A DNA stretch of 64,000 nt from Anderseniella sp. (GTDB lineage: Bacteria; Pseudomonadota; Alphaproteobacteria; Rhizobiales; Aestuariivirgaceae), in assembly GCA_028289645.1 (NCBI GenBank), contig JANQOK010000018.1:124001-188000 (forward strand). The letters are read 5' to 3'. The position numbers and the translations under genes are program-made. Below are positions 7,924-17,765 of the stretch, one piece after another. The notes under the pieces are model-generated. The model saw only the letters and a list, made by a program, of their open reading frames with translations. It was not told the origin of the DNA and made no database searches. Position 1 is the first letter of the stretch. Each line of letters begins with the position of its first letter.

Positions 7924-9330
7924 ATGCGCCTCGACCGCCGCCAGATGCTCGCCGGAAGTGCCGCGGCTTTTGCCGTGGCCGGCGGCGTGCCTGTGGCGCT
8001 GCAGGCGCAGCAGGCGAGCGATGGCTTCACCGAACTGAAGATCTCGAAGGTGCCGCACATCTTTCTCGAAGGGGGCAAGGAAACCAGGCTGTGGACCTAC
8101 AATGGCGTCAATCCGGGTCCGGAAATTCGCGTCAAACGCCATGGCCAGGTGAAGGTCCGCCTGATCAACGGGCTGGATGAACCGACAATGCTGCACTGGC
8201 ACGGCATCCGCATTGACAACGCCATGGACGGCTCGCCATTGACGCAGAACCCTGTAGAGCCGGGAGAGACATTCGAGTACGTGTTTACTGCGCCGGACGC
8301 CGGTACCTACTGGTATCATCCGCACTTCAGGTCTTCCCGGCAGGTCGAACACGGCCTGTACGGTGCTCTGATCGTTGAGGAGAATACCCCGCTTACCGAT
8401 ACGGTGGACCTGACACTGGTGCTGGATGACTGGCTCATCAATGATGACGGCACTATCAATCAGCAGGCGTTTGGCGACATACGCATCGCGGCGCATGGCG
8501 GCAGGCTCGGCAACTGGTTCACCGTCAATGGTCAGTCCCGGCCGCGCCTTACGGCCCCGGCGGGAAAGCGCCTGCGGCTGCGGCTCATAAACTGCGCCAA
8601 CGCGCGTATCATGAACCTGCAGGTAAAGGGCGTCGATCCCTACATCGTTGCGCTGGATGGCCAGCCACTGGCGATGGCGCGCAGTCTTGGGTCAACCCCT
8701 CTGCAGCTTGGGCCCGGGGGCAGGGCCGACCTGATGATCCGGCGCGGTTCCGATGAAATCGTTCTGGCGAACCTGAATAGGGCCAACGAGCCCCTGGAGG
8801 TTGCCTATGTCGACCGGACCGGCAGCGTCGCAGAAGATGATACCGGCGACATGCCGGCATTGCCGGGCAATGGATTGCCGGAAACCGTGGACATTGCCGG
8901 CATCACTGCCAGTGAACTGGTGATGGAGGGCGGCGCCATGGGCGGCCTGGCGGGGGCGAAACTGCGCGGCCGTGACGTTGACATGCGCGAACTTGTTCAA
9001 AACGGCATGGCCTGGGCGTTCAATGGCGTGGCCGGCATGACGGAGGAACCGTTCGCCAGTTTAAAAAAGGGAGACACGGCGGTCTTCGACTTCGTCAACA
9101 ACACTGCCTGGCCTCATGCCATGCATCTGCATGGCCATCACGTGATGCCGCTGGCGGTTGACGGCAAGCCGTTTGTGAATCTGGACTGGCGTGACACGGT
9201 CGTCACATCGGCGAACAGCCGGGTGCGCGTGGCGTTCGTCGCCGACAATCCGGGCAAGTGGATGCTGCATTGCCACATGCTGGAACACCAGTCGGCCGGC
9301 ATGATGACTTGGATAAACGTCGAAATTTGA
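7924..9330 (+). CDS. Tat-exported multicopper oxidase (laccase/CueO-like)
   Basis: 468 residues with a twin-arginine signal (LDRRQMLAGSAAAFAVAGG) and three cupredoxin domains. All copper motifs are present: HWH at 91-93, HPH at about 132-134, MHLHGHH near 400-405 and HCHMLEHQSAGM from about 449, so mono- and trinuclear copper centres should be complete. Such periplasmic enzymes oxidise Cu(I), Fe(II), Mn(II) or phenols with oxygen. There is no long Met-rich insert of the CueO kind, so substrate is open. ATG 7924 is preferred to a TTG at 7912 that overlaps the panB stop. The panB link is probably only positional. Confidence 0.9.
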   Translation: MRLDRRQMLAGSAAAFAVAGGVPVALQAQQASDGFTELKISKVPHIFLEGGKETRLWTYNGVNPGPEIRVKRHGQVKVRLINGLDEPTMLHWHGIRIDNAMDGSPLTQNPVEPGETFEYVFTAPDAGTYWYHPHFRSSRQVEHGLYGALIVEENTPLTDTVDLTLVLDDWLINDDGTINQQAFGDIRIAAHGGRLGNWFTVNGQSRPRLTAPAGKRLRLRLINCANARIMNLQVKGVDPYIVALDGQPLAMARSLGSTPLQLGPGGRADLMIRRGSDEIVLANLNRANEPLEVAYVDRTGSVAEDDTGDMPALPGNGLPETVDIAGITASELVMEGGAMGGLAGAKLRGRDVDMRELVQNGMAWAFNGVAGMTEEPFASLKKGDTAVFDFVNNTAWPHAMHLHGHHVMPLAVDGKPFVNLDWRDTVVTSANSRVRVAFVADNPGKWMLHCHMLEHQSAGMMTWINVEI

Positions 9331-9355
9331 ATGTGGCCGTGAAACTGCATATATC

Positions 9356-9385
9356 CCGATCAACTCAATTTGCCTTGATCGGTTT
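9356..9385 (+). terminator. putative terminator after panB-multicopper oxidase
   Basis: A perfect 8-bp stem, CCGATCAA (9356-9363) with TTGATCGG (9375-9382), and an 11-base loop, followed by TTT. It sits 26 bases after the multicopper oxidase stop. The U-tract is short, so efficiency is uncertain. Confidence 0.5.
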
Positions 9386-9465
9386 GAAAGCCTGCTTTAC
9401 CCAAGGCGCAACGAAGCGCGGTGAAAGCAAGTTGAACTGCCCTTTTTAAACACGTGGATTGACCG

Positions 9466-10137
9466 ATGAGTGACGATGGACTGTTTCGTGAGGTGGATGA
9501 AGAGGTCCGCCGCGACAAGCTGACCCAGTTGTGGGACCGCTTCGGCACCCTGTTTATTGCCGGCTGTATCGGCATCGTTGTCGTGGTCGGCAGCTTCAAG
9601 GGCTGGCAGTACTGGCAGGCCCAGCTGGCGGAAAAAGCCGGCATGGACTGGTACAACGCCATCACGCTAAGTGCCGCCGGCAAGATCGCCGAGGCAGATG
9701 CTGCCTTTGACGAAATCACCAAGTCCGGACACAAGGGCTATTCAGTGCTGGCCAAGCTGTCGCAGGCAGCCCGTCTGGGCCAGGACGGCAACAAGGCTGA
9801 AGCGGTAAGAATCTATGATGGCGTGGCGGCGGAAGCGGCTGTGGACCAACCTTTGCGTGACTTGGCGCGGGTGCGCGCGGCATATCTGCTGGTGGACACG
9901 GACAGTGTGTCCGATCTGTCTTCCCGCCTGTCCGGCCTCGATAGCGAGAATTCCTCGTGGCGGCACGCGGTACGTGAAATTATGGCGCTGGCCCACGTCC
10001 GGGCATCTGATTTCAAGGCCGCCGATGAGCAGCTCAAGCTGATCCTGGCTGATCCGGCAACACCGGCAGCTCTGCGTGCACGTACAGTGCTGGTGTCAGC
10101 ACAGATCCAGCCGCAATTGCCGGCAAATACCAACTAG
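9466..10137 (+). CDS. YfgM-like membrane-anchored TPR protein
   Basis: 223 residues with a cytoplasmic N-terminus rich in charge ([18 protein letters not shown]), one membrane helix at about 27-47 ([16 protein letters not shown]) and a periplasmic helical repeat domain of the TPR_21 type. In E. coli YfgM sits with the Sec translocon and periplasmic chaperones and lies upstream of bamB-der; here it lies 11 bases before der with bamB missing. Role inferred from family and place. Alpha-helical repeats are visible as alternating Ala/Leu helices such as [17 protein letters not shown]. Confidence 0.85.
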   Translation: MSDDGLFREVDEEVRRDKLTQLWDRFGTLFIAGCIGIVVVVGSFKGWQYWQAQLAEKAGMDWYNAITLSAAGKIAEADAAFDEITKSGHKGYSVLAKLSQAARLGQDGNKAEAVRIYDGVAAEAAVDQPLRDLARVRAAYLLVDTDSVSDLSSRLSGLDSENSSWRHAVREIMALAHVRASDFKAADEQLKLILADPATPAALRARTVLVSAQIQPQLPANTN

Positions 10138-10148
10138 AAAGCCACATC

Positions 10149-11609
10149 ATGGCCTCGCAGACGGCTCAGGCCAAACGGCTTCCCACGCTTGCCATAGTCG
10201 GCAGGCCCAACGTTGGTAAATCGACACTGTTCAACCGGCTCACCGGCAAGCGCCTGGCGCTTGTCGATGACCGCCCCGGTGTCACCCGCGACCGGCGCGA
10301 GGGTGATGCCAGCATCGGCGGCCTGAAATTTCGCATTGTCGACACGGCCGGCCTGGAAGACGCCGGCCCTGATACCCTGGCGCGGCGCATGACCGAACAG
10401 AGCCGCGAGGCCATCCAGCAGGCAGATGTCTGCCTGTTCATGATTGATGCGAGAGCCGGAGTCACGCCGTCCGATGAGCATTTTGCCGACCTGGTTCGCA
10501 AGACCGGGAAGCCGGTTATCGTTGCCGCCAACAAGGCCGAAGGCGGCAAGGGCGAGGCCGGCCGCCTGGAAAGCTATGCGCTGGGGCTGGGCGACCCTGT
10601 GGCGATTTCGGCAGAGCACGGCGAAGGCCTGGGTGATCTGTATGATGCGCTGGACGAGGCGTTTAGGCTGCACAGTCCCGTTGCCGATGAAACGCCCGAA
10701 GAAGAAGGCGCGGATGACTTCGACGATGTCATCGACTTTGATCCTGACGACGAAGATGCGGACGACGACCTGAAACCGGACCGGCCCTTGAGACTTGCAA
10801 TCGTTGGCAGGCCCAACGCCGGAAAGTCCACGCTGATCAACCGGCTGGTCGGCGAAGAACGCATGCTCACCGGTCCGGAAGCCGGCATCACCCGGGACGC
10901 CATCGGACTCGACTGGGAGTGGAAGGGACAGCGCATCAAGCTGTGGGACACTGCCGGCATGCGCAAAAAGGCCCGTGTCAACGACAAGCTCGAAAAGATG
11001 TCGGTGTCAGACGGCCTGCGTGCCATCAAGTTCGCCGAGGTCGTGGTGCTGCTGATCGATGCGACCCAGCCGCTGGAGAAGCAGGATCTGCAACTGGCCT
11101 CCCTGATGGCGCGCGAGGGCAGGGCGATGGTGCTGGCGATCAACAAATGGGACCTGGTTGAGGAAAAGGATGCCCTGCGCCGCGACATCGAGCTTGAGGT
11201 GACCCGGCTGCTGCCCCAGGTCTCCGGCATTGCGGTGGTGACGTTTTCAGGCCTCAGCGGCCGCGGTGTGCATAAGCTGATGCCTGCCGTCATGGAAACC
11301 TACAAGCTGTGGAACATGCGGATACCCACCAACAGGCTCAATGACTGGCTTGAGGAGCAGGTTCAGCGCCATCCGCCGCCGGCACCGGGCGGCAGGCGCA
11401 TCCGGCTGCGCTACATAACCCAGGTCAATGCCCGTCCGCCCACCTTCGTGGTGTTCTGTTCCAACGCATCCAGCATGCCGGAAAGCTACAATCGCTACCT
11501 GATCAACGGTCTGCGCGAGGATTTCGGACTTTGGGGCGTGCCGGTGCGCATCAACCTGCGCGAGGGCACCAAAAACCCTTACGCCCATAAGGCGAAGAAA
11601 CAGCGCTAA
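10149..11609 (+). CDS. der: ribosome assembly GTPase Der (EngA)
   Basis: Essential double-GTPase of 50S subunit maturation. Two G domains are seen, with P-loops [12 protein letters not shown] (about 16-27) and [13 protein letters not shown] (about 220-232), DTAG in each, NKAE and NKWD base-specificity motifs, and a C-terminal KH-like domain ending near [11 protein letters not shown]. The linker between G domains is notably acidic ([20 protein letters not shown], about 180-200). Normal length at 486 residues. It ends 15 bases from the converging hydratase gene. Confidence 0.97.
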   Translation: MASQTAQAKRLPTLAIVGRPNVGKSTLFNRLTGKRLALVDDRPGVTRDRREGDASIGGLKFRIVDTAGLEDAGPDTLARRMTEQSREAIQQADVCLFMIDARAGVTPSDEHFADLVRKTGKPVIVAANKAEGGKGEAGRLESYALGLGDPVAISAEHGEGLGDLYDALDEAFRLHSPVADETPEEEGADDFDDVIDFDPDDEDADDDLKPDRPLRLAIVGRPNAGKSTLINRLVGEERMLTGPEAGITRDAIGLDWEWKGQRIKLWDTAGMRKKARVNDKLEKMSVSDGLRAIKFAEVVVLLIDATQPLEKQDLQLASLMAREGRAMVLAINKWDLVEEKDALRRDIELEVTRLLPQVSGIAVVTFSGLSGRGVHKLMPAVMETYKLWNMRIPTNRLNDWLEEQVQRHPPPAPGGRRIRLRYITQVNARPPTFVVFCSNASSMPESYNRYLINGLREDFGLWGVPVRINLREGTKNPYAHKAKKQR

Positions 11610-11624
11610 CCGCTTGATGCGATT

Positions 11625-12386
11625 CTAGTTGTAGCGCGCGCTAACCTCGCCCAGGTGCGCGCACGTGCTGATGATCTCGTCACCGGGTTCAACATAGACC
11701 AGCCCCGTGACAACGCCGGTTGTGACCACATCTCCCGCCTTCAGCATAAGGCCATGCGTGTTGAGGTAATTCGCCAGCCAGGCCAGCGCGATGTCCGGCC
11801 CGCCAAGCGCATTGGCGCCGATACCGGACGTTGCCGGCTGATCGTTCTTGCTGACACTGAGCTCAAGTGCCGCGTACTGGCCGGCCGGCAGCACGTCACT
11901 GCCCGGGCCAAGCACGAAGGCGTCATTGCACCCGCCATCGGCGATGTTCCACATATTGCCGTCTTCGAGGCCGCCTGGCAGCCGCCGGTTGACCAGTTCC
12001 AGTGACAGGTGGACCGATCGGGCCGCGGCAATAACGGCCTCGGTTGTGTGTTCCGCTGTTCCGGCCGGCAGGTCGCGCGCCATGACGAAGGCAATTTCCG
12101 GCTCCACCAGCCGGATGGCCGCATCGCTCACCGGCACGTCGCCATCGTCTGGAAATGTGCGCTCGGCATAGACCGGGCCGGGGAACGGGCCGTCAGTCCG
12201 CAGCATGTCCTGCGCCATCTTGCTGGTGCAACCGATCTTCCAGCCGGTTTGCGTCCATCCGGTAAGCCGTGCCGCATCACGTTGAACCTGGAAAGCATCA
12301 GCCTCATCGGCCGGTGCGTCGCCCGGATAGGTATCCAGTTTCCGGCCACTTATGCGGGCGTCCGCCAACGCTTGTGCAATGCTCAT
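11625..12386 (-). CDS. 2-keto-4-pentenoate hydratase-like protein (FAH superfamily)
   Basis: 253 residues of the MhpD/2-oxopent-4-dienoate hydratase type. Seen are GWKIGCTSKMAQ, VEPEIAFVMARDLP (metal-binding Glu pair), HLSLELVNRR and a C-terminal TTGVVTGLVYVEPGDEI. Family members hydrate 2-hydroxypentadienoate in aromatic meta-cleavage or act on related keto acids. No other aromatic-degradation genes are nearby, so the substrate is open. It follows the SDR gene by 4 bases, presumably in the same transcript that starts at cvpA or radA. Confidence 0.85.
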   Translation of the reverse strand: MSIAQALADARISGRKLDTYPGDAPADEADAFQVQRDAARLTGWTQTGWKIGCTSKMAQDMLRTDGPFPGPVYAERTFPDDGDVPVSDAAIRLVEPEIAFVMARDLPAGTAEHTTEAVIAAARSVHLSLELVNRRLPGGLEDGNMWNIADGGCNDAFVLGPGSDVLPAGQYAALELSVSKNDQPATSGIGANALGGPDIALAWLANYLNTHGLMLKAGDVVTTGVVTGLVYVEPGDEIISTCAHLGEVSARYN

Positions 12387-12390
12387 CTGT

Positions 12391-13122
12391 TCATGTCCGT
12401 GGTGTCAGGGTGCCATCGTTGAAATCAAAGACGGCACCGTTGCTGGTCTCGTCCGGCGCACATAGCGATATCATCGCATTTGCCACCTGCTCCGGTGTGG
12501 GCAGGGTTGCTTGATCTTCACCAGGCATTGCCTGGCGCCGCATTCGGGTGGCGACGGGGCCGGGGTTCAGCAGGTTGGCTGTCGCGTTGGTGGTCGCAAG
12601 TTCTGCCGCCCAGGTGCGCACCAGCATTTCAAGCGCTGCCTTTGAGGCTGCATAGCCGCCCCAGTAGGCGTGTGCCTTGTTGGCTGCTCCGGAGGTTAGG
12701 AAAATCGCGCGCCCGGCGTCTGAGGCTTTGATCAATGGCTCCAGCGAACGGATCAGCCGGTAGTTGGCGGTAACATTAACGGCCATCAGGTCATCGAAGG
12801 TCTCCGGCTTGAGATGCTGCAGCGGCGTCAGCGACCCCAGTATGCCGGCATTGCCGATGAGAATGTCGAGCTTGCCCCAGCGTTCCGCGATCGGCGTGCC
12901 CAGCCGGTCGATACCGGCAAAGTCCTTGATGTCCAGAGGGACCAGCGTGGCAGATCCGCCGGCGGCCTGTATTTCGTCGTCAAGCTCTTCAAGTCCGCCG
13001 ACGGTGCGCGCCGTGGCGATCACATGGGCACCTTCGCGCGCAAGCCGCAGCGCAATGGCGCGCCCGATGCCGCGTGACGCGCCCGTAACCAGCGCAATGC
13101 GTCCCGCCAGAGATTTTGCCAT
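12391..13122 (-). CDS. short-chain dehydrogenase/reductase
   Basis: 243 residues, classical SDR. The cofactor motif VTGASRGIGRAI is at about 12-23, NAG at LIGNAGILG, and the active site YWGGYAASKAALE supplies YxxxK with the upstream Ser of LTSGAA. The Arg after the Rossmann beta-2 strand (ATART) suggests NADP. An SDR directly after purF is a common arrangement in Hyphomicrobiales, substrate unknown. Lies 60 bases after purF. Confidence 0.92.
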   Translation of the reverse strand: MAKSLAGRIALVTGASRGIGRAIALRLAREGAHVIATARTVGGLEELDDEIQAAGGSATLVPLDIKDFAGIDRLGTPIAERWGKLDILIGNAGILGSLTPLQHLKPETFDDLMAVNVTANYRLIRSLEPLIKASDAGRAIFLTSGAANKAHAYWGGYAASKAALEMLVRTWAAELATTNATANLLNPGPVATRMRRQAMPGEDQATLPTPEQVANAMISLCAPDETSNGAVFDFNDGTLTPRT

Positions 13123-13182
13123 GCATCGTTTCCTGATGTTCAGATGGAGTTTGAAACCGGCGTTGCGACCGGTCGGCCCGGC

Positions 13183-14661
13183 TTACCCGGCTTCCGCTAG
13201 CAGGGAAAGCTGATGTGGATTACCGCCGTCGCTATAGTCGGTCAAGGCAGTCGGATAATCGCCGGTGAAGCAATGATCGGTGAACTGCGGGCGCACGGGA
13301 TCGCGCTTCTCATACCCGGTGGCGCGGTAGATGCCGTCCACCGACAGGAAGGTCAGCGATTGCACACCGATGTATTCGCTCATTTCCTCGATGGTGTGGG
13401 TTGCCGCCAGCAGGGCTTTCTGCTCGGGCGTGTCGATACCGTAAAAGTCGGGATGCGTGATCGGAGGTGAGGCAATCGCCATATGCACTTCCTTTGCGCC
13501 GGCCTCGAACATCATCTGCACGATCTTGACTGAAGTCGTACCGCGTACAATGGAATCATCCACCAGCATGACGCGCTGGCCCTTGATGATGGCCCGGTTG
13601 GCATTGTGTTTGAGCTTCACGCCCAGGGCGCGGATCTGCTGCGTCGGCTCAATGAACGTACGGCCGACATAGTGATTGCGGATAATCCCGAGCTCGAACG
13701 GCACACCGGCCTCCTGCGAGTAGCCCAGTGCGGCCGGTACGCCGGAGTCCGGCACCGGGATCACGACATCGACATCCGCGCCTGCCTCACGCGCAAGTTC
13801 GCGGCCCATCTCCTTGCGTACCTGGTACACCGAACGTCCCCCGATGACGCTGTCGGGCCGGGAGAAGTAGATATATTCGAAGATGCACGGACGCGCCTGT
13901 TGCGGCGGGAACGGTTTGATCGATTGAACCCCGTCTTCGGTAATGACGACCACCTCGCCGTTCTCGATCTCGCGAACGAAGCTGGCACCGATAATGTCCA
14001 GCGCACAGGTCTCGCTCGACAGGATATACGCGCCGTTCAGTTCTCCCAGCACCAGTGGCCGGATGCCGAGTGGATCGCGTACGCCGATCATTTTCTTCGA
14101 CGACATGCAGACCAGCGAGTACGCGCCTTCCAGCGCCTTGATGGCATCGATGAAGCGGTCAACCAGGTGACGCTGCCTCGATCGGGCCACCAGGTGAAGC
14201 ACGGCCTCGGTATCAGACGTGGACTGGCAGATCGCGCCGTCGGCAATCAGCGACCGGCGCAGTGCCAGGCCGTTGGTGATATTGCCATTGTGCGCCACGG
14301 CGAAACCGCCGGTGGACAGTTCCGCGAACATCGGCTGCACATTGCGCAGCACCTGCTCGCCGGTTGTGGAGTACCGGGTATGGCCGACGGCAGCGCGTCC
14401 CTTGAGCCGTTCCATGGTGGATGGTTTGGAAAACGCATCGCCGACGAGTCCGATCCGGCGTTCCGAGTGAAACCGTGTGCCATCGAAGGAAACGATACCG
14501 CAGGCTTCCTGGCCACGGTGCTGCAGTGCATGTAGTCCCAGCGCCGTCAGAGCGGCGGCATCGTCATGGCCAAACACACCGAAGACGCCGCATTCTTCGC
14601 GCAAGGTATCGCCGTCCATGTCCAGTTCGAAGGTCAGTCTGTCGTGAGCGTCCGTCATCAT
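13183..14661 (-). CDS. purF: amidophosphoribosyltransferase (purine synthesis, first committed step)
   Basis: Converts PRPP and glutamine to 5-phosphoribosylamine in the cytoplasm. The N-terminal propeptide of 23 residues precedes the catalytic Cys24 in CGVFGVFGHDD, exposed by autocleavage (family knowledge). The PRPP-binding motif is VMLVDDSIVRGTTSVK, and the glutaminase part shows GHTRYSTTG and VAHNGNITN. 492 residues is the usual length. It lies 51 bases downstream of cvpA, an old gene pair found in most proteobacteria. Confidence 0.97.
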   Translation of the reverse strand: MMTDAHDRLTFELDMDGDTLREECGVFGVFGHDDAAALTALGLHALQHRGQEACGIVSFDGTRFHSERRIGLVGDAFSKPSTMERLKGRAAVGHTRYSTTGEQVLRNVQPMFAELSTGGFAVAHNGNITNGLALRRSLIADGAICQSTSDTEAVLHLVARSRQRHLVDRFIDAIKALEGAYSLVCMSSKKMIGVRDPLGIRPLVLGELNGAYILSSETCALDIIGASFVREIENGEVVVITEDGVQSIKPFPPQQARPCIFEYIYFSRPDSVIGGRSVYQVRKEMGRELAREAGADVDVVIPVPDSGVPAALGYSQEAGVPFELGIIRNHYVGRTFIEPTQQIRALGVKLKHNANRAIIKGQRVMLVDDSIVRGTTSVKIVQMMFEAGAKEVHMAIASPPITHPDFYGIDTPEQKALLAATHTIEEMSEYIGVQSLTFLSVDGIYRATGYEKRDPVRPQFTDHCFTGDYPTALTDYSDGGNPHQLSLLAEAG

Positions 14662-14712
14662 GCTCTGCCTTTTTGGCTCTCAAACCTTATATCTGGCCGC
14701 AGACCGTATCAT

Positions 14713-15393
14713 TTACTGCTGACCTTGCGTACTTTCAATAATCTGGTCGAGAGTGTTGCGCTGGTTCGACTGATATCCGGTATTGCCTTCGCCGCTGCTG
14801 CCGCGAGTGGTTTCGCTGTTTGCACGCGATCCGCCCGAAATCCTGATCTTGCCATTGAGGTCCTCGGCAAGGGCTGGCTGCATCCAGCCGATGGTTAGCA
14901 TGGTGTCCACCAGCAGGAACGATGAATTCTCCACCAGTGGTAACATGGCTGCATCGCGTAATTCGTTAGGTACCTTTTCGCGCGGGATATACCAGACGAA
15001 AAGCGTGAACATGATGACCATCAGGACCAGGCCGCGGGTCAGCCCGTACATGAAGCCCAGTGTCCGATCAATCGGGCCTGCGCCGGATTCGAGCAGCGAA
15101 TCAGACAGTTTCACGGTGATGATCGACAGCACGATCAGCATCACCAGAAACACGATTCCGGCGATGGCGATGATGATCAGGGTGTCATTGTTGTCCAGGT
15201 AGGGCTTCAGGACGTCAGATGCCTGCTGGCGCAATTCCGGCACCGACAGCACAAGTGCGGCTGCACCTGCTGCGCCGCCCCAGGCCACAAGTGACATTAT
15301 TTCGCGGAAAAATCCTCGCATCACTGCCAGAAAACCGGAAATCAACATGATTGAAACCAGCACAACATCGAGCCAGGTAAAAGACATGTTCAA
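14713..15393 (-). CDS. cvpA: CvpA family membrane protein
   Basis: 226 residues with four membrane helices (about 8-28, 31-50, 65-88 and 102-125) and a cytoplasmic Ser/Gln-rich tail after about 165. The start MNMSFTWLDVVLVSIMLISG and the GFFREIMSLVAWG segment are typical of CvpA, needed for colicin V production in E. coli and linked to envelope stress resistance. GGAGG stands about 10 bases before ATG 15393. First gene after a 255-base spacer downstream of radA, and likely cotranscribed with purF. Confidence 0.9.
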   Translation of the reverse strand: MNMSFTWLDVVLVSIMLISGFLAVMRGFFREIMSLVAWGGAAGAAALVLSVPELRQQASDVLKPYLDNNDTLIIIAIAGIVFLVMLIVLSIITVKLSDSLLESGAGPIDRTLGFMYGLTRGLVLMVIMFTLFVWYIPREKVPNELRDAAMLPLVENSSFLLVDTMLTIGWMQPALAEDLNGKIRISGGSRANSETTRGSSGEGNTGYQSNQRNTLDQIIESTQGQQ

Positions 15394-15544
15394 AAAACTC
15401 CTCCGGCATCAGCCGGCGCGGTCAAAGCGGCAAACGCACGTCCACACAATGAACACTTACAGGACAAGCTCGCCAACTGGTCAGCAAGTCGGCTCTGTGT
15501 GGCATGGAAGCCCGCCAAAATCAATGTGACAGAGTGGTTACACA

Positions 15545-15574
15545 CACCGTAATTTGAATAATTGGTATACGGTG
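15545..15574. promoter_or_regulatory. inverted repeat upstream of cvpA-purF
   Basis: CACCGTA (15545-15551) and TACGGTG (15568-15574) form a perfect 7-bp inverted repeat around a 16-base AT-rich centre containing TTGAATAATT. It lies about 150 bases upstream of the cvpA start in the 255-base gap after radA. It could be an operator or promoter-associated site for the cvpA-purF unit; I see no recognised regulator consensus. The rest of the gap (15394-15648) holds no gene that I can support. Confidence 0.3.
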
Positions 15575-15648
15575 CTTCGGGTTTGCGCCGGTGTGTTTGT
15601 CAACCGCGGCGGTGCGGATGGGCCCCGCGCAATGTTCCGCCTTCTGGC

Positions 15649-17028
15649 TTAACCCTTCGGCAGTCCAGCAATATAGGCGACAAGGTCTGCGACGCTGGCC
15701 ATTTGCCGCAAGGCAGGCGCCGACCGCTGTTTCATTTCGCCGCCCTGCGCCACAATGGCGGTGTCCAGCCCCAGCTTGGCGGCCTCCCTGGCGCGCTGGT
15801 CACTCTGTCCAACCGGGCGCAACGCGCCGGACAGTGCAATTTCGCCGAACAGGGCGCACGACGGCGGAATGACAGCCCCGGTCAAGGACGACACCAGCGC
15901 CGCGGCCACCGCCATGTCGGCAGCCGGTTCCTTGACGCGTATGCCGCCGGCGACGTTCAGATAGACATCCTGCTGGCCCACATTCACGCCGCCATGGGCT
16001 TCAAGCACCGCAAGGACCATGGCCAGTCGGTTCTGGTCCCAGCCGACCACGGCCCGCCGCGGCGTGCCCAGCGCGGAAGGCGAAACCAGCGCCTGAACTT
16101 CCATCAATAACGGCCTGGTGCCCTCCATGCCGGCAAAGATCGCAGAGCCAGGTGTCGGCGTTTCGCCGGATCCCATGAACAGCCGCGATGGATTGTCCAC
16201 CTGCAGCAGGCCGGCGTCGGACATTTCAAACACACCGATTTCATCGGTCGGGCCAAACCGGTTTTTCACCGCACGCAAGATACGGAACTGATGGCCCCGG
16301 TCGCCTTCGAAGTAGAGCACCGTGTCGACCATGTGTTCAACGACCTTCGGCCCTGCAATCTGGCCGTCCTTGGTCACATGCCCGACCAGCAGGACCGCCG
16401 CTCCCTTCTGCTTGGCAAAGCGGATCAGCGCCTCGGCCCCGGCCCGGAGTTGCGACACGGTGCCTGGTGCACTCTCGATCACCGGAGACCACAGTGTCTG
16501 GATGGAATCGATCACCACCACGGCCGGCGGCTCGCCTTCGCTCAATGTGGCCAGAATGTCGGAGACGTTGGTTTCCGCCGCCAGCAGGACAGGCGAATTA
16601 CCTAGGCCGAGACGGCGGGCCCGAAGCCGGACCTGGTCAATGGCCTCTTCGCCGGAAATATAAACTGCCTTGTGCCCGGCATTGGCAACGCTTGCCAGGG
16701 CCTGGGTCAGCAGGGTGGACTTGCCGATGCCCGGATCGCCGCCGATCAGGATGCCCGATCCCGGCACAAAGCCACCGCCTGCCACCCGGTCCAGTTCGGC
16801 AATGCCGGTCATGATGCGCGCCGGTACCGGCGTTTCGCCTTGCAGCCCGACGAGCCGGGTTGCGCGGCCCTTTGGCATGGCGGCGCCCTTGGCGCCTGAC
16901 ACCGGCACCTGTGTCGAGGTTTCTTCGGCAAGCGAGTTCCAGTCGCCGCAGTTCTCGCAGCGCCCGGCCCATTTCGAATATGCAGCGCCGCAGCTCTGGC
17001 AGACGAATCTCAAAGTGATCTTTCCCAT
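15649..17028 (-). CDS. radA: DNA repair protein RadA/Sms
   Basis: RecA-like ATPase that extends heteroduplex and processes recombination branches. Seen in order: C4 zinc finger CQSCGAAY...RCENCGDW (about 9-31), Walker A GGDPGIGKST, Walker B VVVIDSIQTL, the diagnostic RadA motif KNRFGPTDEIGVFEM, and a C-terminal Lon-like domain with GGIRVKEPAADMAVAAAL. 459 residues, normal. ATG 17028 follows a candidate LexA box by 11 bases, so expression may be damage-inducible here. Upstream gene in the block leading to cvpA-purF, though separated from it by 255 bases. Confidence 0.97.
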   Translation of the reverse strand: MGKITLRFVCQSCGAAYSKWAGRCENCGDWNSLAEETSTQVPVSGAKGAAMPKGRATRLVGLQGETPVPARIMTGIAELDRVAGGGFVPGSGILIGGDPGIGKSTLLTQALASVANAGHKAVYISGEEAIDQVRLRARRLGLGNSPVLLAAETNVSDILATLSEGEPPAVVVIDSIQTLWSPVIESAPGTVSQLRAGAEALIRFAKQKGAAVLLVGHVTKDGQIAGPKVVEHMVDTVLYFEGDRGHQFRILRAVKNRFGPTDEIGVFEMSDAGLLQVDNPSRLFMGSGETPTPGSAIFAGMEGTRPLLMEVQALVSPSALGTPRRAVVGWDQNRLAMVLAVLEAHGGVNVGQQDVYLNVAGGIRVKEPAADMAVAAALVSSLTGAVIPPSCALFGEIALSGALRPVGQSDQRAREAAKLGLDTAIVAQGGEMKQRSAPALRQMASVADLVAYIAGLPKG

Positions 17029-17039
17029 GCCACGTCATA

Positions 17040-17054
17040 GAACATAAAGAGAAC
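17040..17054 (-). promoter_or_regulatory. candidate LexA (SOS) box before radA
   Basis: On the radA strand the sequence reads GTTC-TCTTTAT-GTTC, an exact match to the alphaproteobacterial LexA consensus GTTC-N7-GTTC. It ends 11 bases before the radA ATG, where a bound repressor would block the promoter or transcript start. Eight fixed bases occur about once or twice by chance in a window this size counting both orientations, so the position before a recombination-repair gene carries most of the weight. Confidence 0.5.
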
Positions 17055-17253
17055 AAAGTCGAGGCCAATCTTTAACTTCATGCGCTGGCGCCGCATGGCG
17101 GCAACCTGATGGCGGATCACCCATGGCGCTCAATTCGGTGTTATCCGGTGGAGGATTTTCGCTCCGTGAAATGCCCGCATCCGGTGCCCGGCGATGCTCG
17201 TTGAACCAGTTACTCGGGACAATCGAATTCACCAGACACAAGGGATTAATGAC

Positions 17254-17742
17254 ATGACACGTATTCGTTCGCTTCTGACGGCAACTGCCGTTGCTACTTC
17301 TCTGGCCCTCAGCGTTGCAAGCGCCAAGGCAGCAGACATCGTTGATACCGCTGTAGCCGCGGGCTCGTTCAACACGCTGGTTGCTGCGGTCAAGGCGGCA
17401 GGGCTGGTTGACACGCTGAAAGGTGACGGGCCGTTCACCGTGTTCGCCCCCACCGACGAGGCATTCGCCAAACTTCCGGCCGGCACCGTGGAAGACCTGC
17501 TCAAGCCCGAAAACAAGGACAAGCTTGCCGGCATTCTCACCTATCACGTGGTGCCGGGCAAGGTGATGGCTGCTGACATTGCCGGCAAGGAGACCATGGC
17601 AAAGACCGTTCAGGGCTCGGAAGCAAAAATCGTTGCTGACGACAGCGGCGTGATGATCGACGGTGCCAAGGTGGTCACCGCGGATGTGGCGGCCGACAAT
17701 GGCGTCATCCACGTCATCGACAGTGTTATCTTGCCGAAGTAA
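17254..17742 (+). CDS. secreted fasciclin (FAS1) domain protein
   Basis: 162 residues: a Sec signal peptide ([19 protein letters not shown], cut after AKA) and one complete FAS1 domain with the two conserved boxes [17 protein letters not shown] (H1) and [13 protein letters not shown] (H2) and the central YHVVPGK. FAS1 proteins act in adhesion or bind polymers outside the cell. ATG 17254 is chosen because the signal peptide starts there and AAGGGA precedes it. Divergent from radA with a 225-base spacer; followed by a hairpin. Appears accessory relative to the conserved core block. Confidence 0.92.
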   Translation: MTRIRSLLTATAVATSLALSVASAKAADIVDTAVAAGSFNTLVAAVKAAGLVDTLKGDGPFTVFAPTDEAFAKLPAGTVEDLLKPENKDKLAGILTYHVVPGKVMAADIAGKETMAKTVQGSEAKIVADDSGVMIDGAKVVTADVAADNGVIHVIDSVILPK

Positions 17743-17765
17743 CAGCCCCGCCAACAACTGCTTCT

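Noticed and set aside
13606-14535. A 309-residue plus-strand frame opposite purF
   Set aside because: Antisense shadow of a conserved enzyme, with Arg/His-rich composition.
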